Below are positions 52,258 through 60,873 of a stretch of DNA of 64,000 nucleotides, in pieces. Numbering within the stretch: position 1 is the first letter of the stretch; each line of letters opens with the position of its first letter. The translations under genes and the position numbers were made by a program. The stretch spans positions 124,001 to 188,000 of the forward strand of contig NZ_BFCB01000003.1 of assembly GCF_003569045.1 (NCBI RefSeq), in the 5' to 3' direction. The notes below the pieces were generated by a model. It saw only the letters and a list, made by a program, of their open reading frames with translations, was not told where the DNA came from and did not search any database. This DNA is from Aggregatilinea lenta. Lineage in GTDB: Bacteria > Chloroflexota > Anaerolineae > Aggregatilineales > Aggregatilineaceae.

Positions 52258-53603
52258 TAGGCCGTTTCCTCCTCGGTAGCGCTGTTCTCGTCACGCGGCA
52301 GCGTCAGGCTGATCTTCTGGATCGAGTGTTCGTTGACGCTGTCCACGTGCAGCAGAATGTCCTGCACGCGCACCTCGTCGTCGGGCTTGGGGATGCGTCC
52401 CATCGCGTGCAGCACCAGTCCGCCGACCGTGTACGCGTACGTATCAGGCAGATCGAGGTCCAGGTACTCGTTGAGAGTACTGATCAGCGTGTCGCCGCGC
52501 ACGATGTACTTGCCGTCCTCCCCCTTGGCGATCAGTGGGTCCTCCGCGTCGAATTCGTCCTGCACCTCGCCGAACAGCTCCTCGATCAGGTCTTCGCGCG
52601 TGACCATGCCCACCGTGCCACCGTACTCATCGAAGACCATCGCCAGATAGCTCTGGTCCCGGTCCATCGCTTCCCATACGTCGTTGGCAGGCATCGTCTC
52701 CGGCACGTAGATCAGGGGCCGCAGGATTGTCTCGATGGTGGCGTCGGGGTTTTCCTGGTAGAGCCGAAACAGATCGCGCAGGTGGACGAAGCCGACCGGG
52801 TGATCCATATCACCCTGGTAAATGGGGATACGCGTGTAGGCCGATTCTGCCGCCAACTTCAGCGCGGTGCGGACCGGCATCTCTACCGAGGCGGCTACCA
52901 GCCGCGTGCGCGGCACGGCGATCTCGCCCGCCGTCAGCTCGCTGGTACGGAACACGTTGTCTAGCAGGCGCCGCTCTTCGGCATCGACCAGGCCGCCTTC
53001 TTCGCTTTCGCCGATCAGGATCATGATCTCTTCGGGTGAATGGACGTGGCTGCTGTGCCCGCCGTACTCCGCGCCAAGCAGCTTCAAGATCAGCGCGCCG
53101 CTGCCGTTGAGCAGTAGGATCAGCGGCCTGAGCAGGAAGTCGCCCGACCAGCGCATCGGGATCGCGGTGTACAGCGCGACCTCCTCCGGGTAGCGCAGGG
53201 AGATGGCCTTGGGGACCAACTCGCCGAACACCACTTGCAGCGTCGTCAGCACGGCCAGCACCAGGATCGCGGCAAGGCCCGCTGCGGCCAGATCGCCACT
53301 ACCCAGGGGCAGCCCTTCCAGCGCGGGTTCGATACGCGGCGCGATTTCGCGTTCGCCGTAGATACCCAGCACGATGCTGGACAGGGTGATGCCCACCTGG
53401 CTGGCGGCGATGTAGCTGTCGAGCCGGTGCGGATTTTCGATCACGGGCAGCAGCATCTGCGCGAGGCGGTTTCCTTCGTGGGCCAGTTGTGCGATGCGGG
53501 GCCTGCGCGCGCTCACGGCGGCAAATTCGCCCGCGACGTACAGCGCATTGATCGCCAACATCAGCGTGACGACGAGCACGATCGTGACCAGAGTTAAAAT
53601 CAT
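52257..53603 (-). CDS. CNNM/CorC-type membrane protein with CBS pair (paralogue)
   Basis: This 448-residue protein is built exactly like its downstream neighbour: CNNM membrane domain (LAINALYVAGEFAAVSARRPRIAQLAHEGNRLA), CBS pair (AGEIAVPRTRLVAASVEMPV ... VFDEYGGTVGMVTREDLIEELFGEVQDEFD) and CorC_HlyC domain. Overlapping paralogues suggest a heterodimeric transporter. CBS domains probably sense ATP-Mg or a related nucleotide, by family analogy. Confidence 0.9.
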   Translation of the reverse strand: MILTLVTIVLVVTLMLAINALYVAGEFAAVSARRPRIAQLAHEGNRLAQMLLPVIENPHRLDSYIAASQVGITLSSIVLGIYGEREIAPRIEPALEGLPLGSGDLAAAGLAAILVLAVLTTLQVVFGELVPKAISLRYPEEVALYTAIPMRWSGDFLLRPLILLLNGSGALILKLLGAEYGGHSSHVHSPEEIMILIGESEEGGLVDAEERRLLDNVFRTSELTAGEIAVPRTRLVAASVEMPVRTALKLAAESAYTRIPIYQGDMDHPVGFVHLRDLFRLYQENPDATIETILRPLIYVPETMPANDVWEAMDRDQSYLAMVFDEYGGTVGMVTREDLIEELFGEVQDEFDAEDPLIAKGEDGKYIVRGDTLISTLNEYLDLDLPDTYAYTVGGLVLHAMGRIPKPDDEVRVQDILLHVDSVNEHSIQKISLTLPRDENSATEEETA

Positions 53604-53778
53604 GGGTATCCGTTCGGGAAAAGGGAAGCGGCTAGCACGTGACGGTCCGGTGTTTCACTGTGCCATCTCAGAAAAGCTGTGCAGCATATATAGTATTATG
53701 AGAAAAAAGCGTCGTCGCTGCAAAGCTGGACCGGGAAATTGGCCTGTTTGCGCCCAGACTGGTGCCTGAAGGAGAAAG

Positions 53779-53806
53779 AACAACCTCCCCGATTGGGGAG
53801 GTTGTT
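53779..53806. terminator. Probable terminator after the sugar-phosphate transferase gene
   Basis: A perfect 12-bp stem (53779-53790 with 53795-53806) with a GATT loop. Only a T-rich, not pure T, tail follows on the minus strand. Confidence 0.65.
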
Positions 53807-53841
53807 GTCATCGTCACGGCGTTCGTACAGGGGAGGACGGG

Positions 53842-54612
53842 CTAGGCTGCGCCCTTGCGGGAGATGACCGCGATGGGCGTCTTGAGGATGATGACCACAT
53901 CCAACCACAGGTTCTGATTCTTCACGTACCACAGGTCCAGCTTGATCGCTTCGTCGAAGTCCGTCGAGCTGCGGCCCACAATCTGCCACCACCCGGTCAG
54001 GCCCGGCTTGGTGTTCAGGCGTTCGCGGTGCCAGGGCTGGTACATATCGACTTCGTACTGGATCGCCGGGCGCGGCCCGACAAGGCTGATGTCGCCCTTG
54101 AGCACGTTCCACAACTGCGGCAGCTCGTCCAGGCTGGTCTTACGCAGAATGTGCCCGGCGCGGGTGATACGCGGGTCCTTGACCAGCTTACGCTCGGTGG
54201 ACTTTTCGCCCTTCAGCGCATCCATCGCGGCTTCGTCGTTGTTGACGAACGCCTGGAAGAACGCCTGATGCAGCTTCGAGTCGGCGTTCTGATACATGGA
54301 GCGGAATTTGAAGCATGTGAACTTAGCCGGTTCCCAAATTTCCTCGCCGTTCGGGCCTTTTTTGCGCCGCGCGGTGACACGCTCCTGCTTGAACAGAGCG
54401 GGACCATTCGAGTCGAGTATGACCCAGAGCGCCAGGGCAGCCAGTAGGGGCGCTACCATCAGGAGCGCGGCTCCGGCGACGACAATATCGATCGCACGCT
54501 TGGCTGCGAAGTAGAGACTCCGGCGCTGGTAATCAGAGAGCGCCAGGAAGTCGAACGAGTGAGTCTTGTCTGCTGCGTCGATGAACCAGCCGTGTTGATG
54601 TTGAGTTTGCAT
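53842..54612 (-). CDS. Polyprenyl-phosphate sugar-1-phosphate transferase (initiating EPS enzyme)
   Basis: This 256-residue bacterial sugar transferase has one membrane-associated helix (about 43-65), the family's catalytic core (FKQERVTARRKK ... FKFRSMYQNAD), KTSLDELPQLWNVLKGDISLVGPRPAIQYEVDMY and PGLTGWWQIVGRSS. It transfers a sugar phosphate from a nucleotide sugar to undecaprenyl phosphate, starting repeat-unit assembly. The 31-13 kb cluster lacks such an enzyme, so this gene, 22 kb away, probably serves it. Only the C-terminal catalytic domain type (WcaJ_C) is present. Confidence 0.9.
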   Translation of the reverse strand: MQTQHQHGWFIDAADKTHSFDFLALSDYQRRSLYFAAKRAIDIVVAGAALLMVAPLLAALALWVILDSNGPALFKQERVTARRKKGPNGEEIWEPAKFTCFKFRSMYQNADSKLHQAFFQAFVNNDEAAMDALKGEKSTERKLVKDPRITRAGHILRKTSLDELPQLWNVLKGDISLVGPRPAIQYEVDMYQPWHRERLNTKPGLTGWWQIVGRSSTDFDEAIKLDLWYVKNQNLWLDVVIILKTPIAVISRKGAA

Positions 54613-54994
54613 TATCTTCCCTCATAGTCGTAGGGGGGTCCTACGGTGTCGCGGTTAAGCTGTGCGCTTATTCCCTCACGCTACATGTATCATGGTAACG
54701 GGTCAACCTTTCACAGGCACAACACGATTGGGTTTTCACCTATCAATTAGTGGAGGCAATACGTTTTTTTACGGAATTTATATAAGAGGGGGATCGGACC
54801 CGGTTAGAGCGGTGTGAAATGCGAAAAATGTAAATCTCCACGCGAAGAATTGGACCGATGATGCATGGTTGGCCGGGATCCCGGCGAATCTTGCCCGGTA
54901 ATGCCGGAGTTGTGTTGCGCGGGTTGCGTTGGCGGATAACCTTACATTGTCTGTTAGTTTCGGCATTTCCGGGGTGGCTTACTTTGCAACGACG

Positions 54995-55025
54995 AAAAAA
55001 CTCACCGCCAGGGGTGGCCGGTGAG
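54995..55025 (-). terminator. Terminator downstream of the 55.2 kb gene
   Basis: Read on the minus strand, CTCACCG / CGGTGAG (55001-55007 with 55019-55025), with extra inner pairs, is followed by a T-run (A-run 54995-55000). Confidence 0.75.
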
Positions 55026-55133
55026 TCTCATGAGATCGGGCACTCTATGCCGTGTGATTGTCGATGCGCTCAGGGCGTTCTGGTGGTGTTCGCGCCTCTG
55101 TTTACCGCTGATATGGGCCGGCAAGGCAAAAGC

Positions 55134-55215
55134 CGGCGGAGCAGCAGGCCCCGCCCCCACGGAGCGCGTTTTTCTCCCCTCTCCAATTCGGTTGGAGAGG
55201 AGCCGGGGTGAGGTA
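55134..55215. repeat. Composite repeat: C-like element then family B
   Basis: 55134-55157 is a variant of the C word (GGCGGAGCAGCAGGCCCCGCCC). 55171-55215 is a family B hairpin (CTCTCCAATT / GGTTGGAGAG) ending in GCCGGGGTGAGGT. Confidence 0.7.
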
Positions 55216-55228
55216 AATCGCTTCCAAG

Positions 55229-55636
55229 TTACAGCGCGCGCATCCGGTTATTGCGCGCGTTGTGTTCCACCTCCGCCAGCCCGAGCGCTTCCAGCAGCGG
55301 CGGCAGATACATGCCGAAGCGGCCCCGATAGCCTTTCTTCAGGCCGTACCAACCGCCGATCGGGTTGTCCGGCGAGCGGCCCCACGCCTCGACCGTGCCT
55401 TCTATGGCGGGCTTCTGCTCGTCGGCGCTGCCCAGCGGCATCCAGTCGCCGTGCTGCTTGAGCATTGCGTGGAGATCGGCGATGGCGCGTAGATCGTAGT
55501 GCAGCACGGTCTTGCCCACCGTACACACCAGGATCGGCGGATCGTGGGACTCGTCTTTGTACAGCGTGTACTCCGATGTACCCGGCGGTGTTTTGAGGAC
55601 CCAGGGATTCTCTTTGGTGCCTTGTTCGGCGGGCAT
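55229..55636 (-). CDS. Conserved protein of unknown function, 135 residues
   Basis: A perfect GGAGG lies 5 bases before the ATG at 55636, so the GTG four codons earlier is rejected. The protein is soluble and begins with a compact KENPWVLKTPPGTSEYTLYKDE block, followed by VCTVGKTVLHYDLRAIADLHAMLKQHGDWMPLG and GTVEAWGRSPDNPIGGWYGLKKGYRGRFGMYLPPLLEALGLAEVEHNARNNRM. It looks like a widespread uncharacterised family of about 130 residues (probably the one termed DUF6855), but I cannot give a function. It stands alone with its own terminator. Confidence 0.75.
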   Translation of the reverse strand: MPAEQGTKENPWVLKTPPGTSEYTLYKDESHDPPILVCTVGKTVLHYDLRAIADLHAMLKQHGDWMPLGSADEQKPAIEGTVEAWGRSPDNPIGGWYGLKKGYRGRFGMYLPPLLEALGLAEVEHNARNNRMRAL

Positions 55637-55770
55637 GGTGACCTCCACTGGCTAGATCGGACGGGCGTCTGCGATGGTGTGGATTGAGTCGTTATATATA
55701 TGGTGTGGACGGGAGGAGATGACGCAGCAGCGCGTATGGCATCAACGCTATTGATGCACTTTAACTTTTG

Positions 55771-55791
55771 AATCCGGTTCGTGACCGGATT
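55771..55791. other. Palindrome AATCCGGT-N5-ACCGGATT
   Basis: A perfect 8-bp inverted repeat in the gap between the 55.2 kb gene and the end of the hybrid regulator gene; hairpin or operator, no T-run. Confidence 0.4.
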
Positions 55792-55931
55792 AATTCCTTA
55801 ATCCGCACATCTATGAGGTTATACGCCGCCACGCGCCGGAACGGATGACGGGCGGGCTGAATCAAAAGTCCCCTCCTCCAGCGCGGGCCGGGAGAAGGGG
55901 ACGGTGAGACAATGTTTGGTGTTGCCGTGGA

Positions 55932-57890
55932 TCAGGCGGGCTGCATCTTGTTTGGCGTCGCGTCGGACTGGGTGATCTGGTCCAGGCTGGGGAAGTAATA
56001 ACCCACGCCGCGCTCGGTCAGGATGTACTCCGGCTCGCTCGGATCCTTTTCGATCTTCGAGCGCAGGCGGCTGATGTTCACCCACAGGTACTGCGTCTCT
56101 TCCTTGAACAGCGGCCCCCAGACCTTCGCCACGAGCTGGTCGTGCGTCAGGATGCGCCCGGCGTTAGTCGCCAGTTGGTACAGCAGCTTGTACTCGATGG
56201 GCGTCAGGTTAATCGACTTGCCGCGCATCGTCACGAGGCGCTGCTCGAAGTCGATCACGAGGTCGCCCGCACGGAACAGCGGATCGCTGTGCGTCTTGTC
56301 GGTCAGGTACGAGCGGCGCAGGTTGGCTTGAACGCGGGCCAGCAGCTCCTTGTTGCGGAATGGCTTGGTCAGGTAGTCGTCCGCGCCGACGCCCAGACCG
56401 CGCACGATGTCCTCTTCCTTGGCGCTGCCGGTGATCATGATGATCGGCACGGCGGTGAACTCGCGGAGCTGCGCGCAGACGTCAAACCCGTTGGCGTCGG
56501 GCAGGTGGATGTCGAGCAGGACCACGTCCGGCACTTCGAGCGCGGCCAGATCGAGCGCGTCGCTGCCTTCGGACGCGGTGATCACCTTGTAGCCCATGAT
56601 TTCAAGCTGCATCTTCAGGAAGCGCAGCATGCGGGCGTCGTCTTCGACCACCAGCACCTTGGCAGTGGACTGATTGACTGGGCGCGGCGTCGCGCGGACG
56701 TCCGCGCTGGCCTGGACCTGCGTGCTGATCGCAGCCTGTTCCGTCACCGGGGTTTGCGGCCCGCTGCTGGACGTGTTGCTCATATCGACCGGCAGCACGA
56801 TCTGCACCAACGTACCTTCGCCCGGCTTCGTTTCGGCCCAGATCTGCCCGCCGTGGGCGTGCAGCAGGCCGCGCGCTACGTACAGCTCCAGCGCGAGGTC
56901 GCGCATGGGGCTGGCGTTGCCGGTGCTCACCTGATGCAGACTGCCGTAGTCGTCGCCCAGGTAGTCGCCGGGGGTCGCCATGCCGCGATCCGCGATGCTG
57001 AGCTTGATCTCGGTGTCCAGCATTTGCGCCGCGACGCGCACTTCTTTTTCGCGCGGGGAGAACTTGACCGCGTTGTCGAGCAGGCTGTAGATCACGCGCT
57101 CGATGCGCAGCGAGTCCACCTTGACCGGCGGCAGATTGTCGGGGATGTCGATGGTGAACGTGGCCTTTTCGTTCTGGGAGGCCACTTTCTTGGCGACCAG
57201 CTCGACCATGCGCTTGATGTCGGCGGGGCGGCGCTCCAACTCGATCTCGCCCAGCTCCAGCTTGGAGATCTCGCGCACGTTTTCGAGCAAGCGGATCGAC
57301 TGCTTCAGATTATCGTTGATGTTATCCAGAAATTCGCGCCGCTCGACCTCGCCCCAGTAATAGTGACCGCTGAGCAGGGTGGCGACGTAGCCTTTGATCA
57401 TGACCATCGACTGGCGCAGCTCGCTGGCGAGCAAGAAGATATCCTTCGTGCGCTGGCCGATTTTGTTCCATTCGGGACTTGCATCCCAGATGATACCGCC
57501 CCAGCCCTCTACTTCGACCTTGTCATCATGCGTGACCTGGATCGGGAACAGCCGGACTTGCAGGTGCGCGGAATGAGGGTAGCGCACCGAGATATGCGTG
57601 GTGGGCTTGTCCTGCACTTTTTCGACCCCGGACAGCAGGTCGTCGATCGTCTGCTGGGCATTGGTGCTCAGCGAGGCGACCTGGCGGAACAGGAATTCGT
57701 ACGAGCTGCCGATTACCTCGGCGGCGCGCACGCCGATCAGTTCCTCGGCGCGAGGGTTCAGGTACGAGACCTTGCCGTCTTTGTCAACAAAGAAGAGGGC
57801 CTCGCTGATACTCGAAAGGATGGCTTCACCCCCACCGCCGTGGCCATTTTTCATCTGTGAAAAGAACTGGGCTGTCGCAGTGGCTTCCAT
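55932..57890 (-). CDS. Hybrid PAS / degenerate histidine kinase / receiver / winged-helix regulator
   Basis: This 652-residue soluble protein has a PAS domain (about 22-135) and a HisKA-like dimerisation segment where LASELRQSM replaces the usual SHELRTPL, so Ser156 stands where the phosphoacceptor His should be. The HATPase (about 225-367) keeps the N box (LLDNAVKFSP) but has a poor G1 (DRGMATPG) and no GLGL. The receiver (about 410-525) keeps Asp460 in VVLLDIHLPDANG, and an OmpR-type winged helix follows (LTPIEYKLLYQLATNAG ... YLWVNISRLRSKIEKDP ... TERGVGYYF). Probably a ligand-controlled DNA-binding protein rather than an autokinase. Confidence 0.87.
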   Translation of the reverse strand: MEATATAQFFSQMKNGHGGGGEAILSSISEALFFVDKDGKVSYLNPRAEELIGVRAAEVIGSSYEFLFRQVASLSTNAQQTIDDLLSGVEKVQDKPTTHISVRYPHSAHLQVRLFPIQVTHDDKVEVEGWGGIIWDASPEWNKIGQRTKDIFLLASELRQSMVMIKGYVATLLSGHYYWGEVERREFLDNINDNLKQSIRLLENVREISKLELGEIELERRPADIKRMVELVAKKVASQNEKATFTIDIPDNLPPVKVDSLRIERVIYSLLDNAVKFSPREKEVRVAAQMLDTEIKLSIADRGMATPGDYLGDDYGSLHQVSTGNASPMRDLALELYVARGLLHAHGGQIWAETKPGEGTLVQIVLPVDMSNTSSSGPQTPVTEQAAISTQVQASADVRATPRPVNQSTAKVLVVEDDARMLRFLKMQLEIMGYKVITASEGSDALDLAALEVPDVVLLDIHLPDANGFDVCAQLREFTAVPIIMITGSAKEEDIVRGLGVGADDYLTKPFRNKELLARVQANLRRSYLTDKTHSDPLFRAGDLVIDFEQRLVTMRGKSINLTPIEYKLLYQLATNAGRILTHDQLVAKVWGPLFKEETQYLWVNISRLRSKIEKDPSEPEYILTERGVGYYFPSLDQITQSDATPNKMQPA

Positions 57891-58951
57891 ACGTGCCGTA
57901 CTCCCGGCAAAATAAACTGCAATGAACGGTAGATTACAGCCAGTGATGACTGGTGAACGCTTTCTTTGCAGCAGAACCTTACAGGATGTGTGCGCGTTTC
58001 AGGTTTTGGATGCTGAAATGCTTGTAACTGTCTAAGGATCTCTATTATATGACGTCACACGCAATGTTTTCCTGAATTATTTCCTAAAAACTTTGCAAGT
58101 AACAGCGCCGAACATTGCAGATGCCAACGAACCAGGGTTCAGCGGTCGCTATTTTAGGAATTGCGCGTGTGGCCCAAGGCCAGTGAGTCGAATAAGTAAA
58201 TCGGTCGGCGAGTACAAAAAGGTATACCGGTGATCGTGAGGCAATCTCACAGGGGGTCGCACCGGTGCATGTCTCGACAGCGATTGAATGAACGACGTTA
58301 ACCGGGTCAAATAGCCGGGAAAAAAAACACCGGAACGAATGAATGCTCACACCACGAGACGTTCAAACCCCGACAATGGATATCATAACACAGATAACTA
58401 TTAAGATTTGTTAAAAAATTACTGATTGCTTGCGGCAAGATGTTACCATGGAAGGCGGCGCAGGATTTTGACCCTGGCGCGGGGTGTAGCCGCTTGCAAG
58501 AATGGTCCTTAACCGCCTGTCCGGACCCGTGCCGGAAGGGTGCGCGGACCGCGTTGGCGCGCCACATCTGGCCCACCGGACAGAATCCTGAGCGCCAGTT
58601 TTGGCCCGATTTCTGAAAGGGCATTGATAGGAACTGCGAAGCCTTTATAGTGGCTCCGTAAGGTTGCACCCGTATACTATGCTTGGATTTTGGGAGACCA
58701 CTGATCTTGCGGCACACCCTGTGGGGATGCATGTAGGCGGCTCCATCGCCGTCGGTCTACGCGCTGCACGACCAACGACTTTATCACGCAGCCTGAGAAG
58801 TCAGCTTGACTTTTCCCCACCGCCCTGGCAACGCGTTCACCCGAAACTGCATCTGACCGGTTGTTGGCGACAGCCCCTGTCCCTGTCGGGTGGGCTGGCG
58901 CAGAAGTCTTGACTCGAACACATTCGACCTTGCCTTGGGAGTAATCTGACG
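57891..58951. other. 1,061-base intergenic region, AT-richer than the genes
   Basis: No gene is supported here; two minus-strand frames (58084-58350, 58307-58732) lack ribosome binding sites and family features. On the minus strand TATAAT (58044-58049) with TGACGTCA (58050-58057) directly upstream is a candidate promoter/operator for the hybrid regulator. On the plus strand TATACT at about 58674-58679 may start a leader of about 270 bases before the acyl carrier gene. The rest shows several short GC hairpins (for example near 58520-58590) of unknown role. Confidence 0.5.
58044..58057 (-). promoter_or_regulatory. Candidate -10 with adjacent TGACGTCA palindrome
   Basis: A perfect TATAAT on the minus strand, 154 bases before the hybrid regulator ATG, has an 8-base perfect palindrome abutting it. 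No good -35 is seen, which fits activator-dependent control. Confidence 0.4.
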
Positions 58952-59206
58952 ATGACGATTGAAGCTCAAATCCGCGACTATCTCGCCCGTTCCGTGCTGT
59001 TCACCGATGGGACCTACGACTACGAAGACGACGCATCCTTCCTCGAAGAAGGCATCGTCGATTCGGTCGCAGTGATGGAACTGGCGCTCTTCGTCGAGGA
59101 GACGTTCGGCGTCACCATCGACGACGCCGAGATCACGCCGGACAACTTCGACTCGGTCACTAAGCTGGCCAACTACGTTCGCCGCAAGCAAGCGGTGCTG
59201 AACTAA
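58952..59206 (+). CDS. Acyl carrier protein
   Basis: This 84-residue acidic protein has the carrier fold; the phosphopantetheine site is Ser38 in EEGIVDSVAVMEL (DSV instead of the usual DSL of fatty-acid ACPs). This form is typical of stand-alone carriers in secondary or cell-surface pathways. GGGAG lies upstream. It is followed by an AMP-forming ligase that probably loads it. Confidence 0.92.
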   Translation: MTIEAQIRDYLARSVLFTDGTYDYEDDASFLEEGIVDSVAVMELALFVEETFGVTIDDAEITPDNFDSVTKLANYVRRKQAVLN

Positions 59207-59281
59207 GCCTCCTGTGCGGAGGTGTCGCCTGTTTCCGCGCTGCAAGGCGGTGGGCGTGCCAGAGCTAGAGGAGCAGCCGTT

Positions 59282-60829
59282 ATGAACCTCGCAGACTACT
59301 TGCTGGAACATGTCACGCCGGGCAAGACGGCGCTGATCACCGAAACGTCTTCATATACATATGAGGACGTAATCCGGGCAGCGGACGGCATGACGCGCCT
59401 GCTGCGCGACCTGGGCGTGCACAAGGGCGAGCGCGTGGGCATCTTCGCCGACAACTCGCTGTTCTGGGTCGCCAGCTACCTGGGCATCATCAAGGCGGGC
59501 GCGGTGGTGCTGCCGTTTTATCCCACGCTCGAAGCAGCGCAATTCACCGCGCTGGTCGAGCTGACTCAGCCTACAGCCTTCTGCATGCAGGACAAGTACC
59601 TGCGCAAATATGCAGATCAGGTTCCGGCGGACGCCCCGATTGTCGTGGAATCCGAGAAGGTCGCCGCACGCTACGCGGAACGTTTCAGCGTGGCCGTGCA
59701 CGAACCGGGCGATCCGGTCCCGGCGACACCTGTGGACGAACGCACGGATCTCGCCGCGCTGATGTTCACGTCCGGCTCGACGGGCACGCCGCGCGCGGTG
59801 ATGGTGTCGCACCGCAACGTCATGGCCAACACGGATTCGATCGTCGAGTACCTGGCGCTGGACGAAAACGAGCGCGTGATGGTCGTGCTGCCGTTCTACT
59901 ACTGCTTCGGCACCTCGCTGCTGCACACGCACCTGCGCGCCAACGGATCGCTGGTGGTCAACAACCGCTTCGCGTTCCCGCAGTTGGTGCTCGACCAGAT
60001 GGAAGCGACCGGGTGCACCGGCATCGCGGGCGTGCCCAGCACGTACCAGATCATGCTGCGCGGCTCGGCCTTCCCCAACCGCCAGTTCCCCAAACTGAAG
60101 AAGATGCAGCAGGCGGGCGGCAAGCTACCCAACCCGTTCATCGAGGAATTGCGCGCGGCGCATCCACAGGTGGACTACTACCTGATGTATGGTCAGACGG
60201 AAGCCACCGCGCGGCTGTCGTACCTGCCGCCGGAGCTGCAAGATGCCAAGCTCGGCTCCATCGGCAAGGGCATCCCCGGCGTGACGCTGCGCGTGCTGGA
60301 CGAGGACGGCAATCCCGTGCCGCCCGGTGTCACGGGCGAGATTGTGGCGACGGGCGACAACATCACGCTCGGCTACTGGCAGAATCCCGAAGCGACTGCC
60401 AAGACCTTCCGCGATGGCGCGCTGTGGACCGGCGACCTGGCCCAAACAGATGAGGATGGATATATCTACATCGTGGACCGCGCCAAGGACTTCCTGAAGC
60501 CCTCCGGCCACCGCGTCAGCAGCAAGCAGATCGAGGATCACCTCGTGGAGATCTCCGATGTGGTCGAGGCGGCGGTCGTTGGCATGCCGGACGACGTTCT
60601 GGGCGAAGCGGTGAAAGCGTTTATCGTGCTGCGCCGCAGCGCCGAGATTACGGTCGATGGCGTCCTGGCCCACTGCAAGCAGGTCATGGCATCTTATATG
60701 ATCCCCAAAGAAATTGTCGTGCTGCACGCCCTGCCGAAGAATTCGTCCGGCAAGGTGGATAAAGCGTCGCTCAAGAACCCGGACTTCGTGGCAACCTTGC
60801 ACCCGGTGACCATCGGGACGCAGGGCTAG
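59282..60829 (+). CDS. AMP-forming acyl/aryl ligase (adenylation enzyme)
   Basis: This 515-residue ANL-superfamily enzyme has A3 TSGSTGTPRAVMVSH, A5 YGQTEATARLSY, A7 ALWTGDLAQTDEDGYIYIVDRAKDFLK, and the A10 lysine in NSSGKVDK. It activates a carboxylic acid as an adenylate and passes it to CoA or, more likely here, to the carrier protein encoded 75 bases upstream. The start at 59282 has AGGAG upstream; an upstream GTG in frame is rejected. The acid is not predictable from sequence alone. Confidence 0.9.
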   Translation: MNLADYLLEHVTPGKTALITETSSYTYEDVIRAADGMTRLLRDLGVHKGERVGIFADNSLFWVASYLGIIKAGAVVLPFYPTLEAAQFTALVELTQPTAFCMQDKYLRKYADQVPADAPIVVESEKVAARYAERFSVAVHEPGDPVPATPVDERTDLAALMFTSGSTGTPRAVMVSHRNVMANTDSIVEYLALDENERVMVVLPFYYCFGTSLLHTHLRANGSLVVNNRFAFPQLVLDQMEATGCTGIAGVPSTYQIMLRGSAFPNRQFPKLKKMQQAGGKLPNPFIEELRAAHPQVDYYLMYGQTEATARLSYLPPELQDAKLGSIGKGIPGVTLRVLDEDGNPVPPGVTGEIVATGDNITLGYWQNPEATAKTFRDGALWTGDLAQTDEDGYIYIVDRAKDFLKPSGHRVSSKQIEDHLVEISDVVEAAVVGMPDDVLGEAVKAFIVLRRSAEITVDGVLAHCKQVMASYMIPKEIVVLHALPKNSSGKVDKASLKNPDFVATLHPVTIGTQG

Positions 60830-60873
60830 CCGCTCCCCACACGTTTTCTAAGAACAGTTCAGGTAGGTGAGCC

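Larger units (their letters stand above)
54613..55228. other. 616-base intergenic region with terminator and repeats
   Basis: No gene is supported here. A leader hairpin CGTAGG / CCTACG lies near 54629-54645 just before the transferase gene. Upstream of it a TTGACC on the minus strand (near 54699-54704) is a weak -35 candidate. The middle is AT-richer and featureless to me. 54995-55025 is a terminator, and 55134-55215 carries C-like and B repeats. Confidence 0.5.

Noticed and set aside
50923-53603. Hemolysin annotation for the two CNNM/CBS proteins
   Set aside because: The name is historical; domains indicate ion transport, not a toxin.
58307-58732. 141-residue minus-strand frame in the large gap
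   Set aside because: It has no ribosome binding site, a Cys/His/Phe-rich random-like composition and no recognisable domain.
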